From Bacteroidota bacterium (GTDB lineage: Bacteria > Bacteroidota > Bacteroidia > Chitinophagales > Chitinophagaceae): a DNA stretch of 64,000 nt. A model generated the notes under the pieces. The model was not told the origin of the DNA. It saw only the letters and a list, made by a program, of their open reading frames with translations, and did not search any database. The stretch covers positions 1-64,000 of the forward strand of contig JAUZOD010000003.1 in NCBI GenBank assembly GCA_030706635.1, given 5' to 3'. The translations under genes and the position numbers were made by a program. Within the stretch, counting starts at the first letter, position 1, and each line of letters begins with the position of its first letter. Shown piece after piece: positions 53,018 to 62,603 of the stretch.

Positions 53018-53521
53018 ATGACCATTCAGGGTTCAGCATTCAAGCCCGGCAGGATTTCGAAGGAAAAAGCACTTCAAAAGCTAAAACATTATTGCGCTTA
53101 CCAGGAACGCAATCATCAAGAAGTGAAGCAAAAACTATATGCCCTTGGCTTATTCAAAAAAGAAACGGAGGAAGTGATCTCCGATTTAATCCAGGAAGGG
53201 TATCTGAATGAAGAACGTTATGCCATTCAGTTTGCCTCCGGCAAGTTCCGGGTGAAAGGCTGGGGAAAACAAAAGATCCTGTATGAACTGAAGCAGAAAG
53301 GAATCAGTCCCTATTGCACTGGCAAAGCACTGGAAGCGATAGATCAGGCTGAATATCACAAAAGTTTTAGCCGGCAGGCCAACAAAAAATGGGATTCGCT
53401 CCACGCTGAAAAGAATATTTTTGCAAAAAAAACCAAATGGCGGAACTATCTGGTGCAAAGGGGTTTCGAGCCACTATTGATTAAAACATTTACATTTCCA
53501 GTCAGGCCTGAAGCTGATTAA
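53018..53521 (+). CDS. recX: Regulatory protein RecX
   Basis: The 167-residue protein has the three-helix repeats of RecX: ALQKLKHYCAYQERNHQEVKQKL, EVISDLIQEGYLNEERYAIQFA and GKQKILYELKQKGIS. RecX binds RecA filaments and limits their activity. Here it is far from recA (38 kb), which is common in the phylum. I use ATG 53018 because the frame upstream to 52961 lies across the promoter element. The omega-amidase gene follows 11 bases later. Confidence 0.9.
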   Translation: MTIQGSAFKPGRISKEKALQKLKHYCAYQERNHQEVKQKLYALGLFKKETEEVISDLIQEGYLNEERYAIQFASGKFRVKGWGKQKILYELKQKGISPYCTGKALEAIDQAEYHKSFSRQANKKWDSLHAEKNIFAKKTKWRNYLVQRGFEPLLIKTFTFPVRPEAD

Positions 53522-53532
53522 TCTTAAATTAT

Positions 53533-54360
53533 ATGCGAAGTCTCAGCATTTCCTTAGTGCAGACCGATCTTTTCTGGGAAGACAAAATTTCGAACCTTCA
53601 GATGCTCGCGGAAAAGATATCGGGCATCAGGGAAAAAACGGAGGTTGTTATCCTTCCGGAAATGTTCAGTACCGGATTCAGCATGAATACCGCCGGCCTT
53701 GCGGAGACCATGGACGGACCGACCATGCAGTGGATGAGAAGAATGGCGGCGGAAAAAAAATGCATCATCACGGGAAGCATAATAGCCAGGGATGCCCGAA
53801 CGTCTGAGCCTCATTTTTATAACCGGCTCGTATGGATGCTTCCAGACGGCCATTACGGCTATTATGATAAAAGGCATCTGTTTGCTTACGGCAAAGAGCA
53901 CCAACACTATACTGCCGGCAAAAGCCGGCTCATTGCATCGGCAAAAGGATGGAAAATCAACCTCCAGGTTTGCTATGATCTGCGGTTCCCGGTTTGGCTT
54001 CGTCAATCCAACCCGGCTCAGGCTTCCCCTGGCAAAAAAAAGAATGAACCTGAATATGATATCCTGATTTTTGTGGCCAACTGGCCTGCCGCGAGAAGCC
54101 ACGCCTGGAAAACATTATTGCAGGCGCGCGCCATAGAAAATCAATGTTTTGTTGTCGGTGTCAACCGTACAGGGACCGATGGAAACGGGTTAATCTATGC
54201 CGGGGATTCCCTGGTGGCCGGTCCGCTTGGAGAGATCCTGCATCCTCTTTCCGGAAATGAAGAAATCATTACCATGACCCTCCACAAAGAAATGCTGGAA
54301 TCAGTTCGAGGCCAGTTTCCTTTTCTGGAAGATGCAAATCACTTTTTAATTCAATCCTGA
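53533..54360 (+). CDS. Nitrilase-superfamily amidase, omega-amidase type
   Basis: The 275-residue protein carries the catalytic triad of the superfamily: E43 (ILPEMFSTGF), K113 (YYDKRHLF) and C147 (LQVCYDLRFPVW). The ILPEMF and DKRHLFAYGKEH motifs are typical of the YafV/omega-amidase branch, which hydrolyses alpha-ketoglutaramate or similar products of transamination. It is followed after three bases by nagA and preceded by recX, in one plus-strand run. Confidence 0.92.
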   Translation: MRSLSISLVQTDLFWEDKISNLQMLAEKISGIREKTEVVILPEMFSTGFSMNTAGLAETMDGPTMQWMRRMAAEKKCIITGSIIARDARTSEPHFYNRLVWMLPDGHYGYYDKRHLFAYGKEHQHYTAGKSRLIASAKGWKINLQVCYDLRFPVWLRQSNPAQASPGKKKNEPEYDILIFVANWPAARSHAWKTLLQARAIENQCFVVGVNRTGTDGNGLIYAGDSLVAGPLGEILHPLSGNEEIITMTLHKEMLESVRGQFPFLEDANHFLIQS

Positions 54361-54363
54361 TTC

Positions 54364-55464
54364 ATGAAACAAGCTTACCTGGCGGATGCTGTTTTTACCG
54401 GAAAGGACATGTTGAAACGGCATGCCGTTCTAACAGAGAACAAGATGGTTACCGGCATAGTAGAAGCGCGTGGGATCCCATCAGATTATGCCCTTACGGA
54501 ACATCCGGATTGCCTGATTGCTCCTGCATTCATCGACCTGCAGATTTACGGTGGCCTGGGTAAACTATTCTCCCATTCCCTGGATTTCGCTTCCCTGGAA
54601 GCCACTTATGCCTATTGTCTTTCCGGGGGTTGTACGCATTTTATGATTACCATGGCCACCAACTCAACAGAAAATTTTTTAAAAGGAATTCAGGTGGCGG
54701 GAGAATATATGTCTTCCGGTAAAAAAGGCTTGCTGGGAATCCATCTGGAGGGGCCTTATATTAACCCGGTAAAAAGGGGTGCACATATTGAAAAATTTAT
54801 TAAATCGCCCACCCGGGAGGAAGTCGATATGTTCCTGAAAAAAGGCAGGGGCGTTTTTAAAATGATCACCCTGGCTCCCGAACAATGCAGTGATGAGATC
54901 GTAAAATACCTGATGGATCAGGGCATCCTGGTTTCTGCCGGCCACAGCAACGCAAGCTATTCAGAAGCCACCCATGCTTTTGATCTGGGCATTCCCACCG
55001 CCACCCATTTCTTCAATGCCATGTCTCCGCTCCAGGGCAGAGCACCGGGAATGGTGGGTGCTATTTATGCGCATTCAAAAATTATGAGCAGCGTGATATG
55101 CGACGGCGTGCATGTTGATTTTGATTCCGTCAGGCTGAGCAAAAAAATTATGGGCGAACGATTGTTCTTTATCACCGATGCGGTTACCCAGATTGCAGAG
55201 GGCTACTATGAACATGTCTTTCAGGGTGACCGGTACACACTGCCTGACGGAACACTCTCCGGATCCTGTATGACCATGATGTCCAGCCTGAAAAATGCTG
55301 TAGAAAAGGTGGGCATACCTCTCGGCGAAGCACTGAAAATGTGCTCCGTCTATCCGGCTTCCCTATTGAAGGATCCGATGCTGGGGAAAATAGCCATTGG
55401 GGGGCCGGCTGATTTCTTATTGATTAACCAGCAGTCGCTTACCCTTAAAGAAATAGTGAATTAA
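54364..55464 (+). CDS. nagA: N-acetylglucosamine-6-phosphate deacetylase
   Basis: The 366-residue TIM-barrel enzyme has the metal-binding Glu in GIHLEGPYINPVKRGAH, the His residues of SAGHSNASY and THFFNAM, and the catalytic Asp in FITDAVTQ. The N-terminal strand reads FIDLQIYGG rather than HxH, as in the E. coli enzyme with one metal. It deacetylates GlcNAc-6-phosphate from amino-sugar and cell-wall recycling. Spacing of three bases from the amidase gene suggests cotranscription. Confidence 0.96.
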   Translation: MKQAYLADAVFTGKDMLKRHAVLTENKMVTGIVEARGIPSDYALTEHPDCLIAPAFIDLQIYGGLGKLFSHSLDFASLEATYAYCLSGGCTHFMITMATNSTENFLKGIQVAGEYMSSGKKGLLGIHLEGPYINPVKRGAHIEKFIKSPTREEVDMFLKKGRGVFKMITLAPEQCSDEIVKYLMDQGILVSAGHSNASYSEATHAFDLGIPTATHFFNAMSPLQGRAPGMVGAIYAHSKIMSSVICDGVHVDFDSVRLSKKIMGERLFFITDAVTQIAEGYYEHVFQGDRYTLPDGTLSGSCMTMMSSLKNAVEKVGIPLGEALKMCSVYPASLLKDPMLGKIAIGGPADFLLINQQSLTLKEIVN

Positions 55465-55471
55465 TCCGGCA

Positions 55472-55966
55472 TCAGGGATTGCTACGATAGATGGAAAGAA
55501 GCTTCTGATACAGGTAATTGTCGCTTCCGGCCGACCATCCCGACTGTTGGTAAACAATTTTATTTTTATAGATGATCATAGATTGCGGAAGATTATTGGA
55601 ATGAAGCGCTCTCCGCAGATCACCATATAAATCCAGAAAGACATCAAAGGTCCATGAGTTCATATTGTAAGTTGGCCTCAGCTTATTTGCCGCCTTGCCT
55701 TCATCTACACAAACGCCAAGAAACCGGAACGGAACAGACGATTTCCAATTGTCCAGCCCGGCATTGATCGCGTTCATTTCCTGGACACTTTCATCTGAAG
55801 AGGTGGCCCAGAAACAGATCAGAAAAAGAGAGTCTTTTTTTGCAATTGTGGAAAAAGGAGCAACAACGCCTTTCAATGTTTTTAATCTTGCCTGCGAAAG
55901 AGAATCCTGGGCTTCAACAACCGTGGCACTGAAGAAGAGCAACAGGAAAAGTATTTGTTTCATCAC
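55472..55966 (-). CDS. TlpA-like thioredoxin-fold protein without active-site cysteines
   Basis: The 164-residue exported protein (signal 1-19) has the TlpA/AhpC pattern FLICFWATSSDESVQEMNAI, a cis-Pro loop NLPQSMI and the long insertion of TlpA relatives. Where the family has W-C-x-x-C it reads S56-S57-D58-E59-S60, so both cysteines are replaced by Ser. It cannot do normal disulfide chemistry; a binding or structural role is likely. It is the last gene of a minus-strand run with the S41 protease. Confidence 0.8.
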   Translation of the reverse strand: MMKQILFLLLFFSATVVEAQDSLSQARLKTLKGVVAPFSTIAKKDSLFLICFWATSSDESVQEMNAINAGLDNWKSSVPFRFLGVCVDEGKAANKLRPTYNMNSWTFDVFLDLYGDLRRALHSNNLPQSMIIYKNKIVYQQSGWSAGSDNYLYQKLLSIYRSNP

Positions 55967-55987
55967 CGCACTTTAATGAACAATTAT

Positions 55988-57505
55988 TTATCGGTTCTGA
56001 GATTTTCGCTGATCAATAAGCTCCCGAACTTTCATCGATTTAAAATCTATGCCAAGCTGTATCGCTCTGGCAGAAGGAGTTGCCCATACGTCGGGCATGA
56101 TACCCCGGCCATCCTTTTCCCGATTTTTGTCAATCACCATCCTGAATCTTGGAAGCCTGAACCGGACGCCGGTATTTGGTAAAGTTACATCCTGGATGAT
56201 CCAGGCGGAATTGCCGTAATGGCCCCCGCCGGTTTCCTCACCCACTACGGTCACGTTCTTCTGCCCTTTTATAGCCCCGACAAACAAGGTGGTTGCCGAA
56301 AAAGAATTGCCGCCAATCAGGATATATACCTGACCGTTAAAATGATCTTTTTCCCTGGGTGAAAACTCGTGCCTTTCGAAATATCTGAAATGATATTTCC
56401 CATCTGGCTCCCTGCGGGTTACGAAACGGGTGAGCAGATTATACCAGAAGTCTTTCCCGATGTATTTGTTGTATTCCCTTGGCGCTTTCACAGTGTATAG
56501 AGAATCCGCCAGCCTGAATTTCCGGTCAATCAGGTACCGGGTCAGCAGGGTGGATATTCCGGCATCTCCTCCGCCGTTGGACCGGACGTCTATCACCAGG
56601 TCGGAAATGTGATCCCGTCTGATTTCCCTAAAGGAATTCCTGAAAAATTTTCTCAGATGATTACTCCGGTCAAACGTAGCTACAGACATGAATGCCGTTT
56701 TCATCACCGTATCCAGCTGCAGATTTACAGAAGAGAAATACTCCAGGCTGGGCTGTTTCTTTTCCCGCTTTTTATTTCCGGGATCCAGTCCGGAATGGAT
56801 CCTATTTAAAGTGTCCGCCTTGAAATTATACAGGGGAACAAAGGCCTGCCTTTCCACACCAAGGCTGTCAATGTAGCGGACGTCAAAGCTGCCCTTTTCG
56901 CCCAATACTTCTTTATACAAATGCGCAAAAGTAAACCCTGTACTCAGGGTTTGGAATTTCCCGCAAGCACTATATCCATCTGTTGTAACATAATTAAAAA
57001 GCGTATCTGTAAGCTGACGGGCATCGTACCCGTTGATACTTTTTAAAACCGTTCCTCTCCTGAAAATGGGATCCCGCCGCCAGAGATTGGCTGTAATGAC
57101 CATGGAGTCTGACCAGAACTTAAGGGCAAACGGAAATGTGCTTTCCGTTGCCGTATCCAGATAGCGGCTATAGGCCTTCGACGTTTTTATACTGGTATGG
57201 CCACAATCTATTTTTGCAATTACATAACTCAGATCCGTTCTGAACTGTGGTTCCGTCATGGAATCCCGCAAGGCTGAATCGCCTTCATTAAAAAAATAAT
57301 TCATGCTGTCTTTGGTCGTGTACCAATAAAGACTGGGATGTGCAGATTGAAGGATGCCGCGGAATATCCTGTAGTCCGATCGCAGGGCTTCGGGAGAATA
57401 TTTTTTATCCGGGTCAAACGGTTTCCGTGAAGCCGTGCAGGAGACGAGCGTCAAGCCAGCGATCCACAGGAGGCAGGTAATTTTCAGAATACGGCTTGTT
57501 TTCAT
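55988..57505 (-). CDS. S41-family peptidase, lipoprotein
   Basis: The 505-residue protein has a lipobox TLVSC (C23) after a short signal, an N-terminal helical/PDZ-like region, and an S41 protease domain with LVIDVRSNGGGDAGIS and the catalytic Ser in GGNSFSATTLF, followed by GEETGGGHYG. It resembles tail-specific or tricorn-like proteases at the cell envelope. I use ATG 57505, since the frame up to 57544 overlaps thiL. It lies in the run suhB - thiL - this gene - TlpA-like gene. Confidence 0.9.
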   Translation of the reverse strand: MKTSRILKITCLLWIAGLTLVSCTASRKPFDPDKKYSPEALRSDYRIFRGILQSAHPSLYWYTTKDSMNYFFNEGDSALRDSMTEPQFRTDLSYVIAKIDCGHTSIKTSKAYSRYLDTATESTFPFALKFWSDSMVITANLWRRDPIFRRGTVLKSINGYDARQLTDTLFNYVTTDGYSACGKFQTLSTGFTFAHLYKEVLGEKGSFDVRYIDSLGVERQAFVPLYNFKADTLNRIHSGLDPGNKKREKKQPSLEYFSSVNLQLDTVMKTAFMSVATFDRSNHLRKFFRNSFREIRRDHISDLVIDVRSNGGGDAGISTLLTRYLIDRKFRLADSLYTVKAPREYNKYIGKDFWYNLLTRFVTRREPDGKYHFRYFERHEFSPREKDHFNGQVYILIGGNSFSATTLFVGAIKGQKNVTVVGEETGGGHYGNSAWIIQDVTLPNTGVRFRLPRFRMVIDKNREKDGRGIMPDVWATPSARAIQLGIDFKSMKVRELIDQRKSQNR

Positions 57506-57522
57506 AAGTGGGCAAAAAATAC

Positions 57523-58554
57523 TCATTTTGTAAACGCATTCCAACCCTGTGCCGTAATATCAAACTGGTTTCCCCCCTTGGTAATGATTCTCGTGCCCTC
57601 CTCCGGAGAGGTCATATAGCCAATTACGCTGATCTTTTCATTTAGCACCAGTTTATCGTAATCCGTCTGTTTGATGGTAAACAACAACTCATAATCTTCC
57701 CCGCCGCTCAATGCGCAAGCGGTAGGATCCAGCTCGAACTTATAAGCTGCATTGCGGGTTTCTTCCAGAATGGGGATTTTCTCCTCGTATATTACACAAC
57801 CCAGATTACTTTGTTTACAGAGATGAAGGATCTCGGAGCTTAATCCGTCGCTGATGTCCATCATCGCTGTCGGAATGATCTGTTCCCTTTCAAAAAAATC
57901 AATCACGTCTTTTGCGGCTTCCGGTTTGAGTATCCGGCCGATAACATATTTTTCACCTTCCAGATCGGGTTTTATGTCGGGATTCTCGAGAAAGATCTTT
58001 TTTTCCCTTTCCAGAAAAACGAGTCCAAGGTAAGCTGCACCCAGATCTCCGCTGCAGCAGAGGAGATCGCCTTTCTGTGCCGTACTCCTCTGAACAAATT
58101 TGTCGGGGCTCACTTCGCCGATGGCGGTAACTGAAATGATAAAACCCTTTTGGGAGGAAGAGGTATCGCCGCCAACCAGGTCCACTCCATATTTTTCACA
58201 AGCCGCATATACTCCATCGTAAAATTCATCCAGGGCCTCCACGCTGAACCGGTTACTGAAACCGAGTGAAATAAGGATCTGGGTGGGATGCGCATTCATA
58301 GCGTAGATATCACTCAGATTAACTACCACGGCTTTATAACCCAGGTGTCTGAGCGGAGTATAGATTAAATCAAAATGGATATTTTCTATGAGCAGGTCGG
58401 TGGTGAATACCGTCTGTTTCCCGAAATGGTCTATAACCGCAGCATCGTCCCCCACTCCCAGAATCGACGAAACATTTTTCAATTCAATATTGCGGGTGAG
58501 GTGGTCAATAAGGCCAAATTCTCCCAGGGATGAAATTTCCGTACGTAGGTCCAT
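57523..58554 (-). CDS. thiL: Thiamine-monophosphate kinase
   Basis: The 343-residue protein has the ThiL signatures GVGDDAAVIDHF, TTDLLIENIHFDL, VDLVGGDTSSSQKG, MDISDGLSSEILHL and ALSGGEDYELLFTI. It phosphorylates thiamine monophosphate to the active cofactor, using ATP. It starts 44 bases after the inositol monophosphatase gene on the same strand and overlaps the region upstream of the S41 gene. Confidence 0.97.
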   Translation of the reverse strand: MDLRTEISSLGEFGLIDHLTRNIELKNVSSILGVGDDAAVIDHFGKQTVFTTDLLIENIHFDLIYTPLRHLGYKAVVVNLSDIYAMNAHPTQILISLGFSNRFSVEALDEFYDGVYAACEKYGVDLVGGDTSSSQKGFIISVTAIGEVSPDKFVQRSTAQKGDLLCCSGDLGAAYLGLVFLEREKKIFLENPDIKPDLEGEKYVIGRILKPEAAKDVIDFFEREQIIPTAMMDISDGLSSEILHLCKQSNLGCVIYEEKIPILEETRNAAYKFELDPTACALSGGEDYELLFTIKQTDYDKLVLNEKISVIGYMTSPEEGTRIITKGGNQFDITAQGWNAFTK

Positions 58555-58598
58555 GATGCGTTTTACTTTTTACAATACCTGCTTTCCCGTATCCCTGG

Positions 58599-59381
58599 TT
58601 ATTCCGGCAATTGCCCGTCAATCCATTTAAGCAACTCATCATGGATCTTACCATTGGTCGCCACAATCTGGGGCTGATACAACGAATACCGCGATCCGGT
58701 AAAATCGGTTACCCTGCCGCCAGCCTCTTCCACAATTAAGAATCCGGCAGAGCTGTCCCAGGCGTTCAGCTTATGTTCAAAAAATCCATCAAAACGACCC
58801 GCCGCCACCCAGCAGAGATCCATTGCGGCAGAGCCCAGCCGACGGACCGGAACACCTTTCCGGATCAGGCGGGAAAACACGTCCAGGGGACCATTCGGCT
58901 GATCCAGATATGTATAGGGAAACCCCGTAACCAGGCAGGCTTTTGCGACCTCCGTTTCCTCCGACACCTTAATCGATTGGTCGTTCAGCGTGGCGCCGTA
59001 TCCTTTTTGAGCAAAATAGAATTCATTAAAAAACGGGTTATAGACAGCGCCCATCAGCATTTCACCCTCGTGCTCTAGGCCAATGGATACACAGCAGAGC
59101 GGCAGGCCGTGCGCAAAATTAACCGTGCCATCCAGCGGGTCAATAATCCACTTGTATTTTGAGTCCGAAGGCATGTCCCCGGATTCTTCGCTGAGAATAT
59201 AATGATCCGGAAATTCTAAACGGATAATGTCCATAATAATTTTCTCCGCCGCATGATCCGCCTCCGTAACGAGATTGTTTACGCCTTCCTTATTGGAAAT
59301 CTGAAACCGGGTACCGTAATATTGCTGGATCACTTTGCCCGCGGCTTCAGCCGCTTTGATCAGAGTTTGTTTCAATAACAT
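58599..59381 (-). CDS. suhB: Inositol-monophosphatase-family protein
   Basis: The 260-residue enzyme has the metal-binding EADHAAEKIIMD, the EESGD motif, WIIDPLDGTVNFAHGLP and WDSSAGFLIVEEAGG. These are the Li-sensitive phosphatase motifs of the IMPase/SuhB family, with activity on myo-inositol phosphates or related substrates. The -7 element TATCTTTG (59393-59386) abuts the ATG, so the mRNA is likely leaderless. It heads a minus-strand run with thiL. Confidence 0.93.
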   Translation of the reverse strand: MLLKQTLIKAAEAAGKVIQQYYGTRFQISNKEGVNNLVTEADHAAEKIIMDIIRLEFPDHYILSEESGDMPSDSKYKWIIDPLDGTVNFAHGLPLCCVSIGLEHEGEMLMGAVYNPFFNEFYFAQKGYGATLNDQSIKVSEETEVAKACLVTGFPYTYLDQPNGPLDVFSRLIRKGVPVRRLGSAAMDLCWVAAGRFDGFFEHKLNAWDSSAGFLIVEEAGGRVTDFTGSRYSLYQPQIVATNGKIHDELLKWIDGQLPE

Positions 59382-59385
59382 GGCG

Positions 59386-59393
59386 CAAAGATA
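59386..59393 (-). promoter_or_regulatory. -7 element of the inositol monophosphatase gene, leaderless
   Basis: TATCTTTG on the minus strand is followed after four bases (CGCC) by the ATG at 59381. Confidence 0.6.
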
Positions 59394-59491
59394 ATAAAGG
59401 GGCGGCAGCCTTATGAACAGGAATGGACTTAACCGGATGTATTTTGCCGGCTACCTGAAAAAATCGTACTTCGTGTTAATCTTTATCCAGG

Positions 59492-60652
59492 ATGATTCTT
59501 TCTGTTGTCATCGTTAATTTCAATGTAAGATATTTTCTGGAACAATGCCTTCATTCCATAAAAAAGGCGATTGGCCAGAGTGCGCTCCTTCAGGGAAAGA
59601 CCGAAGTCTTTATTGTGGATAATGCCTCTTCCGATGGAAGCATCGCCTTTCTGGAGCCCCTGTACCCCGGGTTTCGTTTTATTTCAAATACTGAAAACAA
59701 GGGATTTGCCAAATCAAACAACCAGGCTTTGGCGGACTGTTCCGGGAAGTATATATTATTTCTCAATCCGGACACCGTTCTGGCAGAAGACAGCCTGGAT
59801 CAGTGCCTTTCATTTTTTGAGGCGCACCCGAATGCAGGGGCGGTGGGCGTGAGGATGATTGACGGCTGCGGCCGTTTTTTAAAAGAATCCAAACGCGGAT
59901 TCCCTACGGCCACCGCTTCTTTCTTTAAAATGAGTAAACTGGCCGCCGTCTTTCCATCTTCCCGTTTTTTTGCTGCCTACTACGCCGGCCACCTGGATCC
60001 AACCAGCAATCATCCGGTGGAAATCTTGTCCGGCGCATTTATGATGGTGCGGAAAGACGTGCTGGATTTGACGGGTGGTTTCGATGAACAGTTTTTTATG
60101 TACGCAGAAGATATCGACCTCTGTTACCGCATCAGCAAAGCGGGATTCCAGAATTATTACCTTGCTTCCACCACCATCATTCATTTTAAGGGCGAAAGTA
60201 CACCCAGGGACATTCGCTATGTCCATCAGTTTTACCTTGCCATGAAGCAGTTCATGAAAAAACACTTTCATGGATCATCTTCTTCCCTGCTGCTTTATTT
60301 CCTGAACCTGGGGGTTGCTTTGCGACAGCGTCTCGCTGCGGCCGCGGTTGCGTTCCAAAAAAAATCCATTCCGGCAGCATATGCTGGTCCTGTTTTTATA
60401 AAGGTCGCTCCGGAAAATCTATCGGAGGTGAAAGAAGCCTTGCAGCATTCGGGGATAGGCATTACCGATAAAGAAAACACTGCAGGAGAATGGCTGTTTT
60501 TTGAAGGCGGTGATAATTCCCTGAAATGCATCATCCGGGAAATGGATAAAGCATCCCGCAGGATATCCTGTTTTATTCATGGCTCCGGAACGCACGCCGC
60601 CGTCGGTGACGGCCCTGGTGGTATCAAAACAATTCTTTTACCCGTTTCGTAA
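59492..60652 (+). CDS. Family 2 glycosyltransferase
   Basis: The 386-residue protein has a GT-A domain starting SVVIVNFNVRYFLEQCL, FIVDNASSDGS, LFLNPDTVL and GGFDEQFFMYAEDIDLCYR, as in rhamnosyl- or N-acetylglucosaminyl-type transferases acting on surface polysaccharides. A C-terminal 100-residue part (about 280-386) is not of a known type. No polysaccharide cluster lies around it. It is divergent from the inositol monophosphatase gene; the promoter region is 110 bases. Confidence 0.92.
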   Translation: MILSVVIVNFNVRYFLEQCLHSIKKAIGQSALLQGKTEVFIVDNASSDGSIAFLEPLYPGFRFISNTENKGFAKSNNQALADCSGKYILFLNPDTVLAEDSLDQCLSFFEAHPNAGAVGVRMIDGCGRFLKESKRGFPTATASFFKMSKLAAVFPSSRFFAAYYAGHLDPTSNHPVEILSGAFMMVRKDVLDLTGGFDEQFFMYAEDIDLCYRISKAGFQNYYLASTTIIHFKGESTPRDIRYVHQFYLAMKQFMKKHFHGSSSSLLLYFLNLGVALRQRLAAAAVAFQKKSIPAAYAGPVFIKVAPENLSEVKEALQHSGIGITDKENTAGEWLFFEGGDNSLKCIIREMDKASRRISCFIHGSGTHAAVGDGPGGIKTILLPVS

Positions 60653-60686
60653 ATAAATGACCTTTGTAAACCATTAAATAAAGGGT

Positions 60687-62054
60687 ATGCCGAATCTGAA
60701 GGATATTAAAAATCTGTTGCAGAACAACCGCATTACTGAGTTTGTAAAACTCAATAAACTTTCGTCCCGGGACATTATTGAGTTTACCAACCGGTACACC
60801 AATTGGGCAGGTAAGCTGTTCCAGCATCTGGATGTAAAACATGCAGCACGTGTTTTTAAATTCATACGGCGCAAAAAACAGGAGATCATCATTAAATCGC
60901 TTCCTGATGAAAAAGCGGCCGAACTGCTGAATGCGCTGCAGCCCGATGACAGAACCGCCTTCCTGGGTATGCTTCCGGGTAGTGCCGTAAAAGAGTTATT
61001 AAAAGTCCTTTCTCCGGAAACCCGCGCGGAAACACTGAAGCTGCTGGGATATCCCGAAGGATCCGTCGGTCGTTTGATGACTCCCGATTATATTGCTATT
61101 AAAGCAACCAACACGGTACGGGAAGTACTGGATATGATCCGCAAACTCGGACAGGTAACCGACACACTCAATTTTCTCTTTGTAATAGATGATCACGGGG
61201 TATTGATTGACGATATCAATCTCAAAGAATTTTTAATTGTTGATCCATCCCTGTCCGTTGAAAAACTCATGGACCGCCAGTTCCTGGCCCTGTCAGTAAA
61301 TGATGCGCAGACCGAAACGATTACCATTTTCCGGCAAAACAGCCGGTTTGCACTACCGGTAGTCAACGAGGCGGGTGTGCTGCTGGGGGTGGTAACAGCC
61401 GATGATGTGTTGCGACTGGCTGAAAAGGAAAATACCCGCGAGATCCAGCGGATAGGGGGTTCTGAAGCATTGGATGAAGCCTACACTTCCATTTCTTTTG
61501 GCCATCTGGTGAAGAAGCGGGCCGGCTGGCTTGTCATTCTGTTCCTGGGCGAGATGCTAACGGCCACTGCTATGGGCTTTTTTGAAGGAGAAATTAGCAA
61601 AGCCGTCGTACTAGCCTTGTTTATTCCGCTCATTATCTCCAGCGGTGGTAATTCCGGATCGCAGGCATCCTCCATCATTATCCGGGCCATGGCGCTGGGA
61701 GAAGTTAAATTCCGCGACTGGCTATACGTCATGCGTAAAGAAATCATGTCCGGCGTGGTGCTCGGTTCTATCCTGGGCGCAGTGGGCTTTCTGCGCATTG
61801 CACTCTGGCAACGGTTTCATTTTTATAATTATGGGGAAAGCTGGTTTAAGGTTGCGTTAACGGTTGCCTTTTCTCTGCTGGGTGTTGTGCTGTGGGGAAC
61901 GATATCGGGTTCGATGTTACCCATCCTGTTGAAAAAACTGGGGGCCGACCCGGCCGCTTCTTCTGCTCCATTCGTGGCAACTCTGGTAGACGTGACCGGA
62001 TTGATCATCTACTTTTCGGTGGCCGTATTTATACTTAAAGGCAGTCTGCTCTAA
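60687..62054 (+). CDS. mgtE: Magnesium transporter MgtE
   Basis: The 455-residue protein has an N-terminal MgtE domain (about 30-130), two CBS domains (about 130-260) and five membrane helices (about 280-455) with SSGGNSGSQASSIIIRAMALGE and PAASSAPFVATLVDVTGLIIYF, the pore motifs. Magnesium bound to the N and CBS domains gates the channel. It is single-gene with a near-consensus -7 (GACCTTTG, about 60659-60666). Confidence 0.96.
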   Translation: MPNLKDIKNLLQNNRITEFVKLNKLSSRDIIEFTNRYTNWAGKLFQHLDVKHAARVFKFIRRKKQEIIIKSLPDEKAAELLNALQPDDRTAFLGMLPGSAVKELLKVLSPETRAETLKLLGYPEGSVGRLMTPDYIAIKATNTVREVLDMIRKLGQVTDTLNFLFVIDDHGVLIDDINLKEFLIVDPSLSVEKLMDRQFLALSVNDAQTETITIFRQNSRFALPVVNEAGVLLGVVTADDVLRLAEKENTREIQRIGGSEALDEAYTSISFGHLVKKRAGWLVILFLGEMLTATAMGFFEGEISKAVVLALFIPLIISSGGNSGSQASSIIIRAMALGEVKFRDWLYVMRKEIMSGVVLGSILGAVGFLRIALWQRFHFYNYGESWFKVALTVAFSLLGVVLWGTISGSMLPILLKKLGADPAASSAPFVATLVDVTGLIIYFSVAVFILKGSLL

Positions 62055-62060
62055 GGAGAT

Positions 62061-62567
62061 TTATTTGCTTTTATAAACAGGAACCGTACTGCAGGGTTCT
62101 CCATACATAATGCTTTTAACTACCGGACGGAGCAGGCGGGTGATTTCCAGGTAAGCAAACTCTCCTATTGGTTTTTCGCCGCATCCCTTCACCACAACCC
62201 TTTTGTCTTTATATTCTGACGGATCAATGGCTCCGATCCTTTTCAATAATATTTGCCGGAGCACCATTTGTTCATCCCCCTGAATAACGTCTTTGGCCAC
62301 GGGCTGAAGATAGCTGGCTACCAGCATATAGGCCCATACCGGGATAACGGCATCGGCGGAACAGTAAACCCCTACGATCTGATCTTTATATTGATTCCAG
62401 TCTGTACTCTGAAGTGCAGTACGAAAATCTTTTTCCTTAAGGATAAGCTCCATAAAAAGGAAAGATTTCAGATCAAACATCACGATCTTTTCTTCCGGGA
62501 AGTATTTCTCCAGATCCAGGGTCAGCAGGGCGCTCTGACTTATCTTATTGACAATCTCTTCCTCCAT
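62061..62567 (-). CDS. DUF2480 family protein
   Basis: The 168-residue protein starts EEEIVNKISQSALLTLDLEKYFPEEK and contains WNQYKDQIVGVYCSADAVIPVWAYM and KDKRVVVKGCGEKPIGEFAY, the features of the DUF2480 family of Bacteroidota, with conserved Cys residues in VYCSAD and VKGCG. Function is unknown. It has its own -7 element at 62594-62587 and is convergent with mgtE (6 bases between stop codons). Confidence 0.88.
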   Translation of the reverse strand: MEEEIVNKISQSALLTLDLEKYFPEEKIVMFDLKSFLFMELILKEKDFRTALQSTDWNQYKDQIVGVYCSADAVIPVWAYMLVASYLQPVAKDVIQGDEQMVLRQILLKRIGAIDPSEYKDKRVVVKGCGEKPIGEFAYLEITRLLRPVVKSIMYGEPCSTVPVYKSK

Positions 62568-62586
62568 AATATGCCTGTATCACCCG

Positions 62587-62594
62587 CAAAGGTA
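62587..62594 (-). promoter_or_regulatory. -7 element of the DUF2480 gene
   Basis: TACCTTTG on the minus strand matches the consensus and ends 19 bases before the ATG at 62567. Repeat copy D begins only ten bases further upstream. Confidence 0.55.
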
Positions 62595-62603
62595 AGTAGT
62601 TCC

